From Arthrobacter globiformis NBRC 12137 (GTDB lineage Bacteria; Actinomycetota; Actinomycetes; Actinomycetales; Micrococcaceae): a DNA stretch of 64,000 nucleotides. The notes under the pieces were generated by a model. The model was not told the DNA's origin. It saw only the letters and a program-made list of their open reading frames with translations, and did no database searches. The position numbers and the translations under genes are program-made. Location: positions 1-64,000 of the forward strand of contig NZ_BAEG01000113.1 in assembly GCF_000238915.1 (NCBI RefSeq), given 5' to 3'. Positions 1 to 7,619 of this stretch are shown here, one piece after another (position 1 is the stretch's first letter; each line of letters begins with the position of its first letter).

Positions 1-416
1 GATTTCCGCTTGCAGGAAGGTCCCCGGCCCGTGTCCGGCACACCGCTAAGTGCACCGTTTTTCAGGCTGTCAGAAAGGGGGGCGGTCGCTATCTTTCCGC
101 TTCAGCGGCGGCGACTCGAATGACTTTACACGGCCCCGGAGGCACGCGCAAATCGAGCCGAGACCGGCGCACTTCGCCAACACCTGAGCACAGGACTGCA
201 ACCGCCCGGCCGCCCGAAGGGCACCCAAGAGCAACGCGCGTACTCATCAGTAGCGGTTATCCCTAGTACATAGGTCTGCGCGTTACCGGCTCAACTAGAC
301 AGAACAGTCTGTCTCGCATAAGTTTCAAATAGATCGACGGCCCCCATAGGCGGAGATCCGTTTATCGCTGAAGCAGAAACGGCGGATCAATGTACATGTC
401 CTTAGAGGAGCCCAAA
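1..416. other. Leading non-coding region
   Basis: About 400 bases with no convincing reading frame. The left part is GC-rich with no recognisable gene end. The right part, from about 240, is more AT-rich and holds a palindrome at 297-314 and probably the promoter of the small gene starting at 417. It may also contain the end or 5' leader of a gene outside the window, but nothing here supports a call. Confidence 0.5.
297..314. promoter_or_regulatory. TetR-like palindromic operator
   Basis: AGACAGA-ACAG-TCTGTCT is a perfect 7-4-7 inverted repeat about 100 bases upstream of the gene at 417. Operators of TetR-family repressors often have this kind of sequence and spacing (known of the family). 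No TetR gene lies in the window, so the regulator would be encoded elsewhere or just to the left. That it is a TetR site is inference from the motif alone. Confidence 0.45.
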
Positions 417-674
417 ATGGACGCCACCAAGTTTGAACAATTCATCGCCGAGGCGCTGACCACGGAACGGGAAACCGACACAGTTCTCGGTCCCGACGAG
501 CTTTTTGGCCTTTACACCAGCTGGTGCCTGATTCATAAGCTGCAGCCAGCCGCCCCTGACTCCCTGTTTGCGGCTCTCCGGGAGCGCGGCATCGATCCGG
601 CGAACTGTGAGCTGGCCATGACCGGGCCCGCAGCCGCGGACTACATCCTGGCGAGTGCCCCCAGCCTTATCTAG
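417..674 (+). CDS. Small uncharacterised acidic protein
   Basis: An 85-residue protein with no signal peptide or membrane segment, and no family I recognise. The ATG at 417 is chosen because GAGGAG lies six bases upstream (405-410); an in-frame ATG at 390 has no such site. The N-terminal half is acidic and helical in character (MDATKFEQFIAEAL). The gene is preceded by a palindromic operator-like site and followed at once by a strong hairpin, so it appears to be a single-gene transcription unit. Function unknown. Confidence 0.75.
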   Translation: MDATKFEQFIAEALTTERETDTVLGPDELFGLYTSWCLIHKLQPAAPDSLFAALRERGIDPANCELAMTGPAAADYILASAPSLI

Positions 675-681
675 GCGGAAC

Positions 682-717
682 CGCAGAAAGAGCCGATGCA
701 TATCGGCTCTTTCTGCG
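682..717 (+). terminator. Stem-loop terminator
   Basis: A 16-bp perfect inverted repeat (CGCAGAAAGAGCCGAT, loop GCAT, then its complement) begins eight bases after the stop codon at 672-674. There is no long T tract, so it may work as a hairpin-only terminator. It separates the small gene from the kinase gene. Confidence 0.75.
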
Positions 718-814
718 TACCCAAAACCCTGTATCAGGCGCACACTGCTGTCACAACGCTTCAACGCACTAACAGCGCCGAGCCCCCTGGCCCGGCGGGA
801 AATTAAGGTACCTC

Positions 815-2215
815 ATGGCCGTACAACCCGGCATTGCAGAAGGCACAGTCCTCGGCGGAAGGTACCGGGTGGTGGAACAGATCGGTTCCGGCGCTATGGC
901 CAACGTCTACCGGGCCGTCGACGACTCCCTCGAGCGCGAAGTGGCCCTTAAGGTCATCAACAGAAGCAACGCCGCGCAGGAAACAGCGCGCGACGATGAC
1001 GCCGAAGTCAAAGTCCTCGCATCCCTGAACCACCACAGCCTGATCACACTCCTTGACGCCGGAGTGGACCGGGCGGAAGCCGGCCGCACGCTCATTTACC
1101 TGGTGATGGAACTCGTGGAAGGCCCGGATCTTAAGCGCCGCCTCAGCGAAGGCCCGCTCTCCTCCCGCCACACGGCCGAGATGGGCTACGACGTGGCCGA
1201 TGCCCTCGCCTACATCCACGAAAGCGGCGTGGTTCACCGGGACGTGAAGCCCGGAAACATCCTGGTGTTCGACTACCAGCACGACACCGCGCGAATGCAC
1301 GCAAAGCTGACGGACTTCGGCATCGCACTCATGGCCGACGCGCCGGACCTGCACGACGGCGGATTCCTCGGCACCGCGGGCTACCTCAGCCCGGAGCAGG
1401 CGAAGGCCGAGCCCATCGGGCCACCAAGTGATGTGTACTCCCTGGGCCTGGTGCTGCTTGAAAGCCTGACCGGGCAGCAAGCCTTCCCGGGTGACCCCTT
1501 GCAGAGCGCCCTCGCCCGCCTCATGGACGACCCGCATATCCCTGACGACGTTGATCCCGAGTGGCGGCTCCTCCTGGCCGCGATGACGGCGCGGAATCCG
1601 GAGGACAGGCCGTCAACCACCGAGGTGAGCCAGGCCCTGTATGAGCTGTCCCAGAGCAGCCGCGGCAAGCACAAGGTGGATGCCGCTGTCATACCTGCAG
1701 ACGAGGAAGCCCGGATGCAGGCGGTGCACAGCTACGGCATCCTCGACACTCCCCCGGACGGCGCCTTCGACAGGATCACGGCGCTGGCCGCCAGGCTCTT
1801 CTCGGTGCCGGTGGCCATCGTGTCGATCGTTGATCATGACCGGATCTGGTTCAAGTCCCACCACGGCGTCGATGTTGAGCAGATCAGCAGGGACCCTGGC
1901 CTGTGCGCGTCAGCGATCCTGCAGGACGGGCTCTGGGTGGTGGAGAACGCCCCGGAAGACCCCCGTACCCTGCTCAACCCGCTGGTCGCGGGTGACTTCG
2001 GCCTGAAGTTCTACGCCGGCGCTCCCCTCAAGACCCGGGACGGCTACAACCTCGGCACCCTGTGCATCCTGGACTTCGAACCGCGCACCATGACCGCCGA
2101 GGACAACGCCAACCTCCGGGACCTGGCGGCGATGGTCATGGCTGACCTTGAACTGCGGCTCGAGGCCGCCGCGGGGTTGCCCGGCACTCCCCAGGATTCC
2201 GGCATCGTGAACTAA
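815..2215 (+). CDS. Ser/Thr protein kinase with C-terminal GAF domain
   Basis: A 466-residue fusion. Residues 15-280 form a Hanks-type kinase: glycine loop GSGAMANVYRA (24-34), ATP-binding Lys46 in ALKV, catalytic loop HRDVKPGN (141-148), DFG (167-169) and an SPE motif after the activation segment. From about residue 295 the protein continues into a GAF domain, opening with the DEEARMQAVHSYGILDT pattern usual in GAF sensor proteins, and ends near residue 450. No transmembrane helix or PASTA repeat is present, so it should be a cytoplasmic kinase sensing a small ligand or redox state through GAF, unlike the PknB type. Start ATG at 815, with TAAGG seven bases upstream. It stands alone, so the substrate is unknown. 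Confidence 0.9.
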   Translation: MAVQPGIAEGTVLGGRYRVVEQIGSGAMANVYRAVDDSLEREVALKVINRSNAAQETARDDDAEVKVLASLNHHSLITLLDAGVDRAEAGRTLIYLVMELVEGPDLKRRLSEGPLSSRHTAEMGYDVADALAYIHESGVVHRDVKPGNILVFDYQHDTARMHAKLTDFGIALMADAPDLHDGGFLGTAGYLSPEQAKAEPIGPPSDVYSLGLVLLESLTGQQAFPGDPLQSALARLMDDPHIPDDVDPEWRLLLAAMTARNPEDRPSTTEVSQALYELSQSSRGKHKVDAAVIPADEEARMQAVHSYGILDTPPDGAFDRITALAARLFSVPVAIVSIVDHDRIWFKSHHGVDVEQISRDPGLCASAILQDGLWVVENAPEDPRTLLNPLVAGDFGLKFYAGAPLKTRDGYNLGTLCILDFEPRTMTAEDNANLRDLAAMVMADLELRLEAAAGLPGTPQDSGIVN

Positions 2216-2377
2216 CCCCGCCGGGAGGCGTATGTCAGGACATGCTCCTCCCTCAACGGCGCCACAAGTTTTCTCTAGGCTCCCCCGACCACCATGAGTG
2301 CTGTCTGTAAGCGCAATTGGGGGCGACATGGACCTGTGTTCAGCATTTCCCGGTCTCCAATACACAGGAGGTCGGCA

Positions 2378-4726
2378 ATGGCAGTCTTGGACATCCACGT
2401 CAACGAGGGATTCGTTCCGATGGTGGATGGATCGCTCGTCTACCACCGTGGATTCGGGGACCGCCGCACCGAGAGAAATGATCCGAAGCCCGCGCTGGCT
2501 ATAAGCCCGCGGGTCATTGCGGCTAACGGCCGGGTGATGGCCAGCAGGAGCTATCCCATTGAGGCGCCCGTACCACCGCGCGGCAGGCCCTCCCCACTGC
2601 GGCCGGACCCGGTATTCACCCGGCAGTTTCTTGCACGGCGCGGCTACTGGGCCAGCTACTTTCCGGACCGCACGCTGATCGCGGAAACGGGCAGCACCAT
2701 CCAGGTCCGACTGCACAACAATCTTCCCCAGCCCCACGAGATCCGGTTCCACCGCGCCGGACCCGGCGGGGCCGACGTCGGATCCGGTCCCGTCACCCCC
2801 GGCCAAAACAAGCTTGTGGAATTCCGGGCCCCGCTACCCGGGACCTACGTCTTCACTGACCCCGGCAACCAGCCTGTGGAACGGACCCTGGGTCTCTACG
2901 GAGCCCTCGTGGTGATAGATCCCCGCAACGCATGGCGACTCGCGCCCGGCGCAGCCGAATTCGAGCGCCAGTGGCTGTGGCTGTGCCACGACGTGGATTC
3001 CAACTGGGCCCGCATCGCTTCGAGGGGGCAGACGGTGGATCCCCTCGCTACCCCGGCGGTGCCGAACTACTTCACCATTAATGGGTTCGCCGGGTTCCAG
3101 TCGCTCGCTGTCACCGCAGATCTGGAGTTCAACGAGCGGCGGCATGAGGACACCCTGCCGTCGGGCCATCCCCGCGAAACCGACGTGCGCAATTTCAGCG
3201 CCACCCCGTCAGCCGGGGCAATCCGCACCGGACACCTCATGAGGATGCTCAACGCCGGCATCGTGGACCACCAGCTCCACTACCACGGCAACCATGTCTG
3301 GACCGTGCGGGCCAACGGCATCGATTTCCCCCGGTCCAACGGCCGCGTCTCACCGCAGGGTGACGTGGTGCTCCAGCAGTGGGAGGACACCGTCCAGCTG
3401 CAGCCGCTGGAGCGCAAGGAGGCGATGCTTCCGGTCCGGAGGCCGCCGGAGGTGATCGACCAGGTGTGGAACGCCAGGAACGAGGACTGGACGTACCCGA
3501 TGCACTGCCATGCGGAACCCTCCCAGACGGCGCGCGGCGGGCTCTACCCGGGCGGGCTGGTGGCCGACTGGGTGCTGGCCGCCCAGCCCGGCCCTGTCCA
3601 AGGGACGCCGCCCACGGCCACGGATCCGCACCACGTGTTCAGGAGCCAGGTGGACTTCTCCTCGGACCAGCCCCATGAAGGCAGCCCGGAAACCGAGTTC
3701 CAGCTGAAGCCTGACGTGTTCGTCGAGCTGGATTTCTTCAACCGGAAGTTCGATTTCCCGGATGGCTCCGAGCATGAGATGTGGAGCTTCGAGGGCAACG
3801 AGTTCGGGCGCCAGGTCCCCGGAGCAACGGTGCGGATGCGGGAGGGCCAGCTCTTCCAGGCCACTATTAAGCCCAGCAAGAGGGTTCACACCATCCACTG
3901 GCACGGCATCGAACCGGACCCGCGGAACGACGGCGTGGGCCACACCTCTTTCGAGGTTACCGGGCACTACACCTACCAGTGGAGGCCGGATGTTGCCGAA
4001 CGCGGCAACCCCAACCGTGGCTCGGCCGGCACCTACTTCTACCACTGCCACGTCAACACTCCGCTCCACGTGCAGATGGGCATGTTCGGTGCCATCGTCG
4101 TCGATCCTCCGGCCAATCCGGCCATGCCGGCGCCGGCCGGGGCGCGCCGTCACACGTTTGAGGGCCCACTGTATGACATCGCCACGGAAACCCTGATAGC
4201 GCCCTACTCCATCGATCCCCGGTGGCACGAAATGAACCACGCTGCCGGGCTCAACGGCGAAGATGCGGGACTAAACCGCTTCGAGCCCAGGCACTTTTTC
4301 CTCATTGGCGGCACCCTCCCCAGCCGGCCAAGAGGTGATGACGTAGTCTGGACCATCTCCCAGATGCGGGCCAACGTTGTCCGGAACGGCAGGTACCCAA
4401 CCCTGGTGCGGATGGTCAACGTGGACTACTTCCCCACACTGACCACGATCACCGACGCGGCGGGCAGACCGGCCAGGATCGCCGAGCTGATCGCACACGA
4501 CGGCCGGGCGTTCTGGACCACCCCGAACCCCACGGGCCCGGCGGTTCAGCCCTCGATGGCCGGGCAGCCGCTGCTGACCAACATCATCAAGTCCGGCGCC
4601 GCAGAGAAGTTCGACTTCCTGCTCCGCCCGCCGGCGCCCGGAAAGTACACCATCAGCGTCCAGTTCCTGCACTGGATCACATCGAAGGTCCTCGCCACAA
4701 AGACAGTAACCGTCACCGCAGCTTGA
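2378..4726 (+). CDS. Large multicopper oxidase
   Basis: A 782-residue protein built of several cupredoxin domains. Copper motifs visible are DHQLHYHGNHVW and YPMHCH (second domain), TIHWHGIEPDP and YFYHCHVNTPLHVQMGM (third domain). The last has the Cys-His-Met pattern of a type 1 site but with wider spacing than the usual HCHxxxHxxxGM. The first domain (HEIRFHRAG) and the last look degenerate. ATG 2378 is preferred: AGGAGG lies at 2366-2371, and an upstream in-frame start at 2294 has none. No signal peptide or Tat motif is evident, which is unusual for this family. Substrate (metal, phenol or other) cannot be told. Confidence 0.85.
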   Translation: MAVLDIHVNEGFVPMVDGSLVYHRGFGDRRTERNDPKPALAISPRVIAANGRVMASRSYPIEAPVPPRGRPSPLRPDPVFTRQFLARRGYWASYFPDRTLIAETGSTIQVRLHNNLPQPHEIRFHRAGPGGADVGSGPVTPGQNKLVEFRAPLPGTYVFTDPGNQPVERTLGLYGALVVIDPRNAWRLAPGAAEFERQWLWLCHDVDSNWARIASRGQTVDPLATPAVPNYFTINGFAGFQSLAVTADLEFNERRHEDTLPSGHPRETDVRNFSATPSAGAIRTGHLMRMLNAGIVDHQLHYHGNHVWTVRANGIDFPRSNGRVSPQGDVVLQQWEDTVQLQPLERKEAMLPVRRPPEVIDQVWNARNEDWTYPMHCHAEPSQTARGGLYPGGLVADWVLAAQPGPVQGTPPTATDPHHVFRSQVDFSSDQPHEGSPETEFQLKPDVFVELDFFNRKFDFPDGSEHEMWSFEGNEFGRQVPGATVRMREGQLFQATIKPSKRVHTIHWHGIEPDPRNDGVGHTSFEVTGHYTYQWRPDVAERGNPNRGSAGTYFYHCHVNTPLHVQMGMFGAIVVDPPANPAMPAPAGARRHTFEGPLYDIATETLIAPYSIDPRWHEMNHAAGLNGEDAGLNRFEPRHFFLIGGTLPSRPRGDDVVWTISQMRANVVRNGRYPTLVRMVNVDYFPTLTTITDAAGRPARIAELIAHDGRAFWTTPNPTGPAVQPSMAGQPLLTNIIKSGAAEKFDFLLRPPAPGKYTISVQFLHWITSKVLATKTVTVTAA

Positions 4727-4756
4727 GCGGATCCTCAGGGACCGCTCGTTAAAGCT

Positions 4757-4795
4757 CGACGGCGGGAGGGCGACAGCGTCGCCGCCCGCCCGTCG
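4757..4795. terminator. CGACGGCGGG-family hairpin
   Basis: Imperfect inverted repeat with outer arms CGACGG and CCGTCG, 30 bases after the oxidase stop. It belongs to the same hairpin family as those at 7551, 10125, 13491, 16828 and 52327. Probably the terminator of the oxidase gene. A half arm (GCCCGCCGTCGTCGGG) follows near 4838. Confidence 0.6.
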
Positions 4796-4919
4796 TCGGG
4801 GTACTTTTGGTGACCCAACACCGGGTTGCCCCGGGCCCGCCGTCGTCGGGTTCAAGCGCTCCGGAAACTGCCGCGGCCGGGCCGCTGACTCACGCGTAAC
4901 CGGCTGCTACTGTGGCGGC

Positions 4920-5102
4920 ATGGAAGCAGGTATGGTTCGCCCCCGGAGCGGCAAGATGATCGCGGGCGTCTGCGCGGCGCTGGCTGCACGATTCGGTATT
5001 TCCAAGGCTCTTGTCCGGATCGGCTTTGTGCTGTTCGGCCTGTTCGGCGTCGGGGAGCTGGTCTATATCGCCTTGTGGATCCTTATCCCCAAGGAGCGTT
5101 AG
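4920..5102 (+). CDS. PspC-domain membrane protein
   Basis: A 60-residue protein that is almost entirely a PspC domain: RPRSGKMIAGVCAALAARFG at the N-terminus, then one membrane helix (about residues 33-56) ending in LIPKER. In the phage-shock family, PspC-type proteins help signal or answer cell-envelope stress; the stand-alone small versions in actinobacteria are not well characterised. It converges on the ZIP gene, with a 12-bp palindrome (GGATAATTATCC, 5116-5127) between the two ends. Confidence 0.88.
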   Translation: MEAGMVRPRSGKMIAGVCAALAARFGISKALVRIGFVLFGLFGVGELVYIALWILIPKER

Positions 5103-5121
5103 ACCTCCCGAAAAAGGATAA

Positions 5122-5877
5122 TTATCCGCCGACGTGGTGGATGGTGAAGGCAGAGAGGAAGCCCACGGCCGCCACCAGGCCGGTGAGGTTGTGGTGCTCC
5201 TCGAAGGCCTCGGGGATCATCGTGTCCGCGAGCATGGCAAGGATCCCGCCTGCGGCCACGGCCGTAATGAAGGCCACCATCCCCGCGGGCGCGGTTTCCA
5301 GGGCCGTGTAGCCGATAAGCGAGGCGAGCCCGCACAGCAGCGCGATCCCGCCCCACACACCGAAGACGTACTTGGCGCTGCGGCCGGCCTTCTTCATGCC
5401 CGCCGTGCTGGACAGCCCCTCAGGGACGTTCGAGATGAAGACCGCGGCAAGCATGGCCGGGCTCACGGTGCCTGCCGTGATCAGGCCGAGGCCCAGGACC
5501 ACGGATTCCGGGATGCCGTCCAGGAGTGCCCCGACGGCGATGGCCGTACCGCTGCCCGGATCCTCCTTTTCGGAGGGCTGCTGGTCTTTGGACCGCTTCC
5601 GGTGTTTGGCTCCGGAGCGGGCAAGCAGCGCGTTGGCGCTGACGTAGACTACCGCGCCGGCGAGGAAGCCGAGGACTGTGGGCCAGAGTCCGCCGCCCTG
5701 CACGGCCTCGTCCACGAGTTCGAACGCGAGCGCGGAGATGAGGACGCCTGCGCCGAACGCCATGATCGAGGAGACAAGCTTCGCGGGGATGTTCCATTTC
5801 CAGGACAGTCCCGAGCCGAGAACCAGCGCTCCGCCGGCAAGAGTTCCCCACAGCAGCGCCTGCGCCCACATGGGCAT
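5122..5877 (-). CDS. ZIP-family divalent metal transporter
   Basis: A 251-residue integral membrane protein with seven to eight helices. Helices 4 and 5 carry the ZIP signatures DGIPESVVLG and SNVPEGLSS, whose polar residues form the metal site. A charged stretch rich in Lys, Arg and Glu (around residues 88-108, before the DGIPES helix) is the variable cytosolic loop. ZIP proteins bring zinc, or sometimes iron or manganese, into the cytosol. No metalloregulator or chaperone gene is adjacent, so the metal is open. Confidence 0.88.
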   Translation of the reverse strand: MPMWAQALLWGTLAGGALVLGSGLSWKWNIPAKLVSSIMAFGAGVLISALAFELVDEAVQGGGLWPTVLGFLAGAVVYVSANALLARSGAKHRKRSKDQQPSEKEDPGSGTAIAVGALLDGIPESVVLGLGLITAGTVSPAMLAAVFISNVPEGLSSTAGMKKAGRSAKYVFGVWGGIALLCGLASLIGYTALETAPAGMVAFITAVAAGGILAMLADTMIPEAFEEHHNLTGLVAAVGFLSAFTIHHVGG

Positions 5878-6018
5878 GGATGTCCGCCTTCCCCGGCCGC
5901 AAGGCCTCGCTGAGCTGAAGGGACGTAGCTTTAGTGGTCAACTGTGCCCGCCCCCGGTCAGGAGCATTCTCGCAGACAGGAAGAATGAAGCCGCGGCGGC
6001 AGGCCGGAGAAAGCCTGC

Positions 6019-7038
6019 TCAGTTGCCGGGCCGGAGCCGGTGCCATCCGCCCGTCACTGATGCCCAGACCGCCCAGGCTGTGGCCAGGCCTGCGGCGAGC
6101 GTCACGGCAGCGGCGGCGCTCTGGCCGGCCGCGAAGGACCGGATGGTGAGTCCGGTGAGGTAGGCGAGTCCGACGGCGGCCGCCACACCCAGCGCGAACA
6201 GCACCAGTCCCGCGGCGGTACTGAACGCCCGTTTCGCGGCACCCCGACGGGGTGTACGGTCCGGTTCAGCGTCACCGTCTTCTACGGGCGCAGTCTCTGC
6301 CCGGCCCAACTGAACCAGGTGAGCAGTCCGGCGCAAGCGGGCGTCGGGAGCCACGACCGCCAGGTTGGCATCAGGCTCATCCCGTCCGTCAGGTGCAGCA
6401 TCAGGTTCCGAACGTCCGGCGCCGGGTGTTTCAGCCTCAGGGTCAGCGTCGGTGCGGACGCGCCGGCCACGGCGGCGCTTGCCGACCGCCGTCGTCGGCT
6501 GTTCCCAAACCTCGGCCAGCGTGGAGAAACGCCGTGCGGCCGCAATGGCGAGCACAATCTGGGCGCAGGCCAGCGCGTGCGCCAGCGGCTCATGCCGCTC
6601 AACCGGCGGAAGATCCAGGGCGGCGAGAACGTCGCTGAGGCGGTGCCGCGGCAGGGCCAGGTGGTCCTGGGCGAGGTGCAGGGCGCAGTAGAAGTCCTTG
6701 GCCGGCAGGTCCAGGTGCTGGTGCTCGGTGGCTTGGCGCATCACGGAGGCGTCGTAGGCGGCGTCGAACGCCACGAGCGGGTCCTCGCAGACGAACTGCA
6801 GGATGCCTTCGAGGGACATCTCCCAGTCGGCGGCGTTCTGGACGTCCTGTTCGGCGATGCCGTGGAGTTCCACGTTGATCGGATCAAAGTCGTCGATGCC
6901 GGGCGGCGGCTTGATGAGCCACGACGCCGTGTCCACGATGTGCCCATCGCGGACCTTCACCAGGCCGACGGCGCACGCCGAGCCGCGGTGGCTGTTGGCC
7001 GTTTCAAAATCGATGGCCGTAAAACTGATTCCTGACAT
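6019..7038 (-). CDS. DnaQ-like 3'-5' exonuclease with C-terminal membrane helices
   Basis: A 339-residue protein. Residues 1-170 are a DEDD-type exonuclease fold: Exo I as FTAIDFETANS, Exo II as LVAFDAAYDASVM, Exo III as RHEPLAHALACAQ. In Exo III the last metal-binding Asp of the usual Hx4D is replaced by His, so activity may be altered. A polar, acidic linker (about 190-260) leads to two predicted membrane helices at about 275-330. ATG 7038 is chosen for the GGGAGG just upstream; an in-frame start 25 codons earlier lacks one. A membrane-tethered exonuclease of this sort is uncommon and its role is unknown. Confidence 0.8.
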   Translation of the reverse strand: MSGISFTAIDFETANSHRGSACAVGLVKVRDGHIVDTASWLIKPPPGIDDFDPINVELHGIAEQDVQNAADWEMSLEGILQFVCEDPLVAFDAAYDASVMRQATEHQHLDLPAKDFYCALHLAQDHLALPRHRLSDVLAALDLPPVERHEPLAHALACAQIVLAIAAARRFSTLAEVWEQPTTAVGKRRRGRRVRTDADPEAETPGAGRSEPDAAPDGRDEPDANLAVVAPDARLRRTAHLVQLGRAETAPVEDGDAEPDRTPRRGAAKRAFSTAAGLVLFALGVAAAVGLAYLTGLTIRSFAAGQSAAAAVTLAAGLATAWAVWASVTGGWHRLRPGN

Positions 7039-7253
7039 CCTTGCCTCCCCAGGGCATAGCGCGGGAGGCCTCAAGCGCCTTTGCTTGTGACCTCCCGCAC
7101 ATGACTTCGCCATTCTTGCAGAACAGATGCCGAATTACGTTCTCGACGGAAAATGTGACGTGCACCATCCGGTCAATGAAAAGACCGTTGACACTCTGCC
7201 CCGCCCGGAGTGCCACGGCCTTGGGTGGTCCAATTCCGGGCCGCCCTAGCTGA

Positions 7254-7434
7254 TTCTGCAAGCATCTCCTGAGAATGGGATCCGCGTGGTGGACACGTGG
7301 AAGAGCAGGGAGGCCTTCGAGGCGTTCGCCCGCGAGAAGATCGATCCCATCACCGCCGAAGTGGGCATTACCGAAAAGCCCGAGTGACGTTTTACGAGGT
7401 CCATAACTACCTGACCAAAGGCCCGGCCGCCTGA
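7254..7434 (+). pseudogene. Remnant of a small ABM-like (monooxygenase-fold) gene
   Basis: One frame from 7254 reads ASPENGIRVVDTWKSREAF and continues to TEKPE before a TGA near 7387. The next frame carries on as FYEVHNYLTKGPAA up to the TGA at 7432-7434. Together they give the C-terminal half of a roughly 100-residue dimeric alpha/beta-barrel type protein that I recall from actinobacteria, with one base lost near GAGTGACG. No 5' half is found upstream, where stops interrupt. So this is a 5'-truncated, frameshifted relic. Confidence 0.6.
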
Positions 7435-7480
7435 CCAGCGCGCGCCAGTTCAACCACTCACCGCTTCAAAGGAGACGCAT

Positions 7481-7531
7481 ATGCAGCGTGCCGGCGTCCA
7501 GGGCGAACCGCGCGTCCGGCTCTTCGAGTAG
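7481..7531 (+). CDS. Possible 16-residue ORF
   Basis: MQRAGVQGEPRVRLFE follows a very good ribosome binding site (AAAGGAG, seven bases before the ATG) and ends at TAG 7529-7531, 19 bases before a strong hairpin. Its last 11 codons recur at 10068-10103 as VQSEPRVRLFE with the same stop and hairpin, but with no start codon and binding site there. It may be a real short gene, a leader, or the tail of a gene whose body was lost. Confidence 0.3.
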   Translation: MQRAGVQGEPRVRLFE

Positions 7532-7619
7532 CCGTAGTACCTAGAAAGCCCGACGGCGGGTGGCCGGCAATGTCTGCCGGCCACCCGCCGTCGTGCTGGT
7601 TGAGCGTGTCGGAACCTAC
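7503..7619 (+). repeat. 117-bp direct repeat, copy 1
   Basis: This segment recurs at 10077-10193 with only four differences that I count. It spans the last codons of the 16-residue ORF, the CGACGGCGGG hairpin and the TAG stop codon of the minus-strand gene to its right. The two copies flank the whole Excalibur repeat-protein gene, which suggests that gene arrived by a duplication or recombination event at a pre-existing convergent terminator. Confidence 0.85.
7551..7593. terminator. CGACGGCGGG-family hairpin (in direct repeat 1)
   Basis: A 19-bp perfect stem (CGACGGCGGGTGGCCGGCA and complement) with a five-base loop, 23 bases beyond the stop of the minus-strand repeat protein and 19 after the 16-residue ORF. 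Likely a two-way terminator between convergent genes. Confidence 0.75.

Noticed and set aside
5116..5127. 12-base palindrome between PspC and ZIP genes as an operator
   Set aside because: It lies at convergent gene ends, overlapping the ZIP stop codon, so it is not in a promoter; too short to be a strong terminator.
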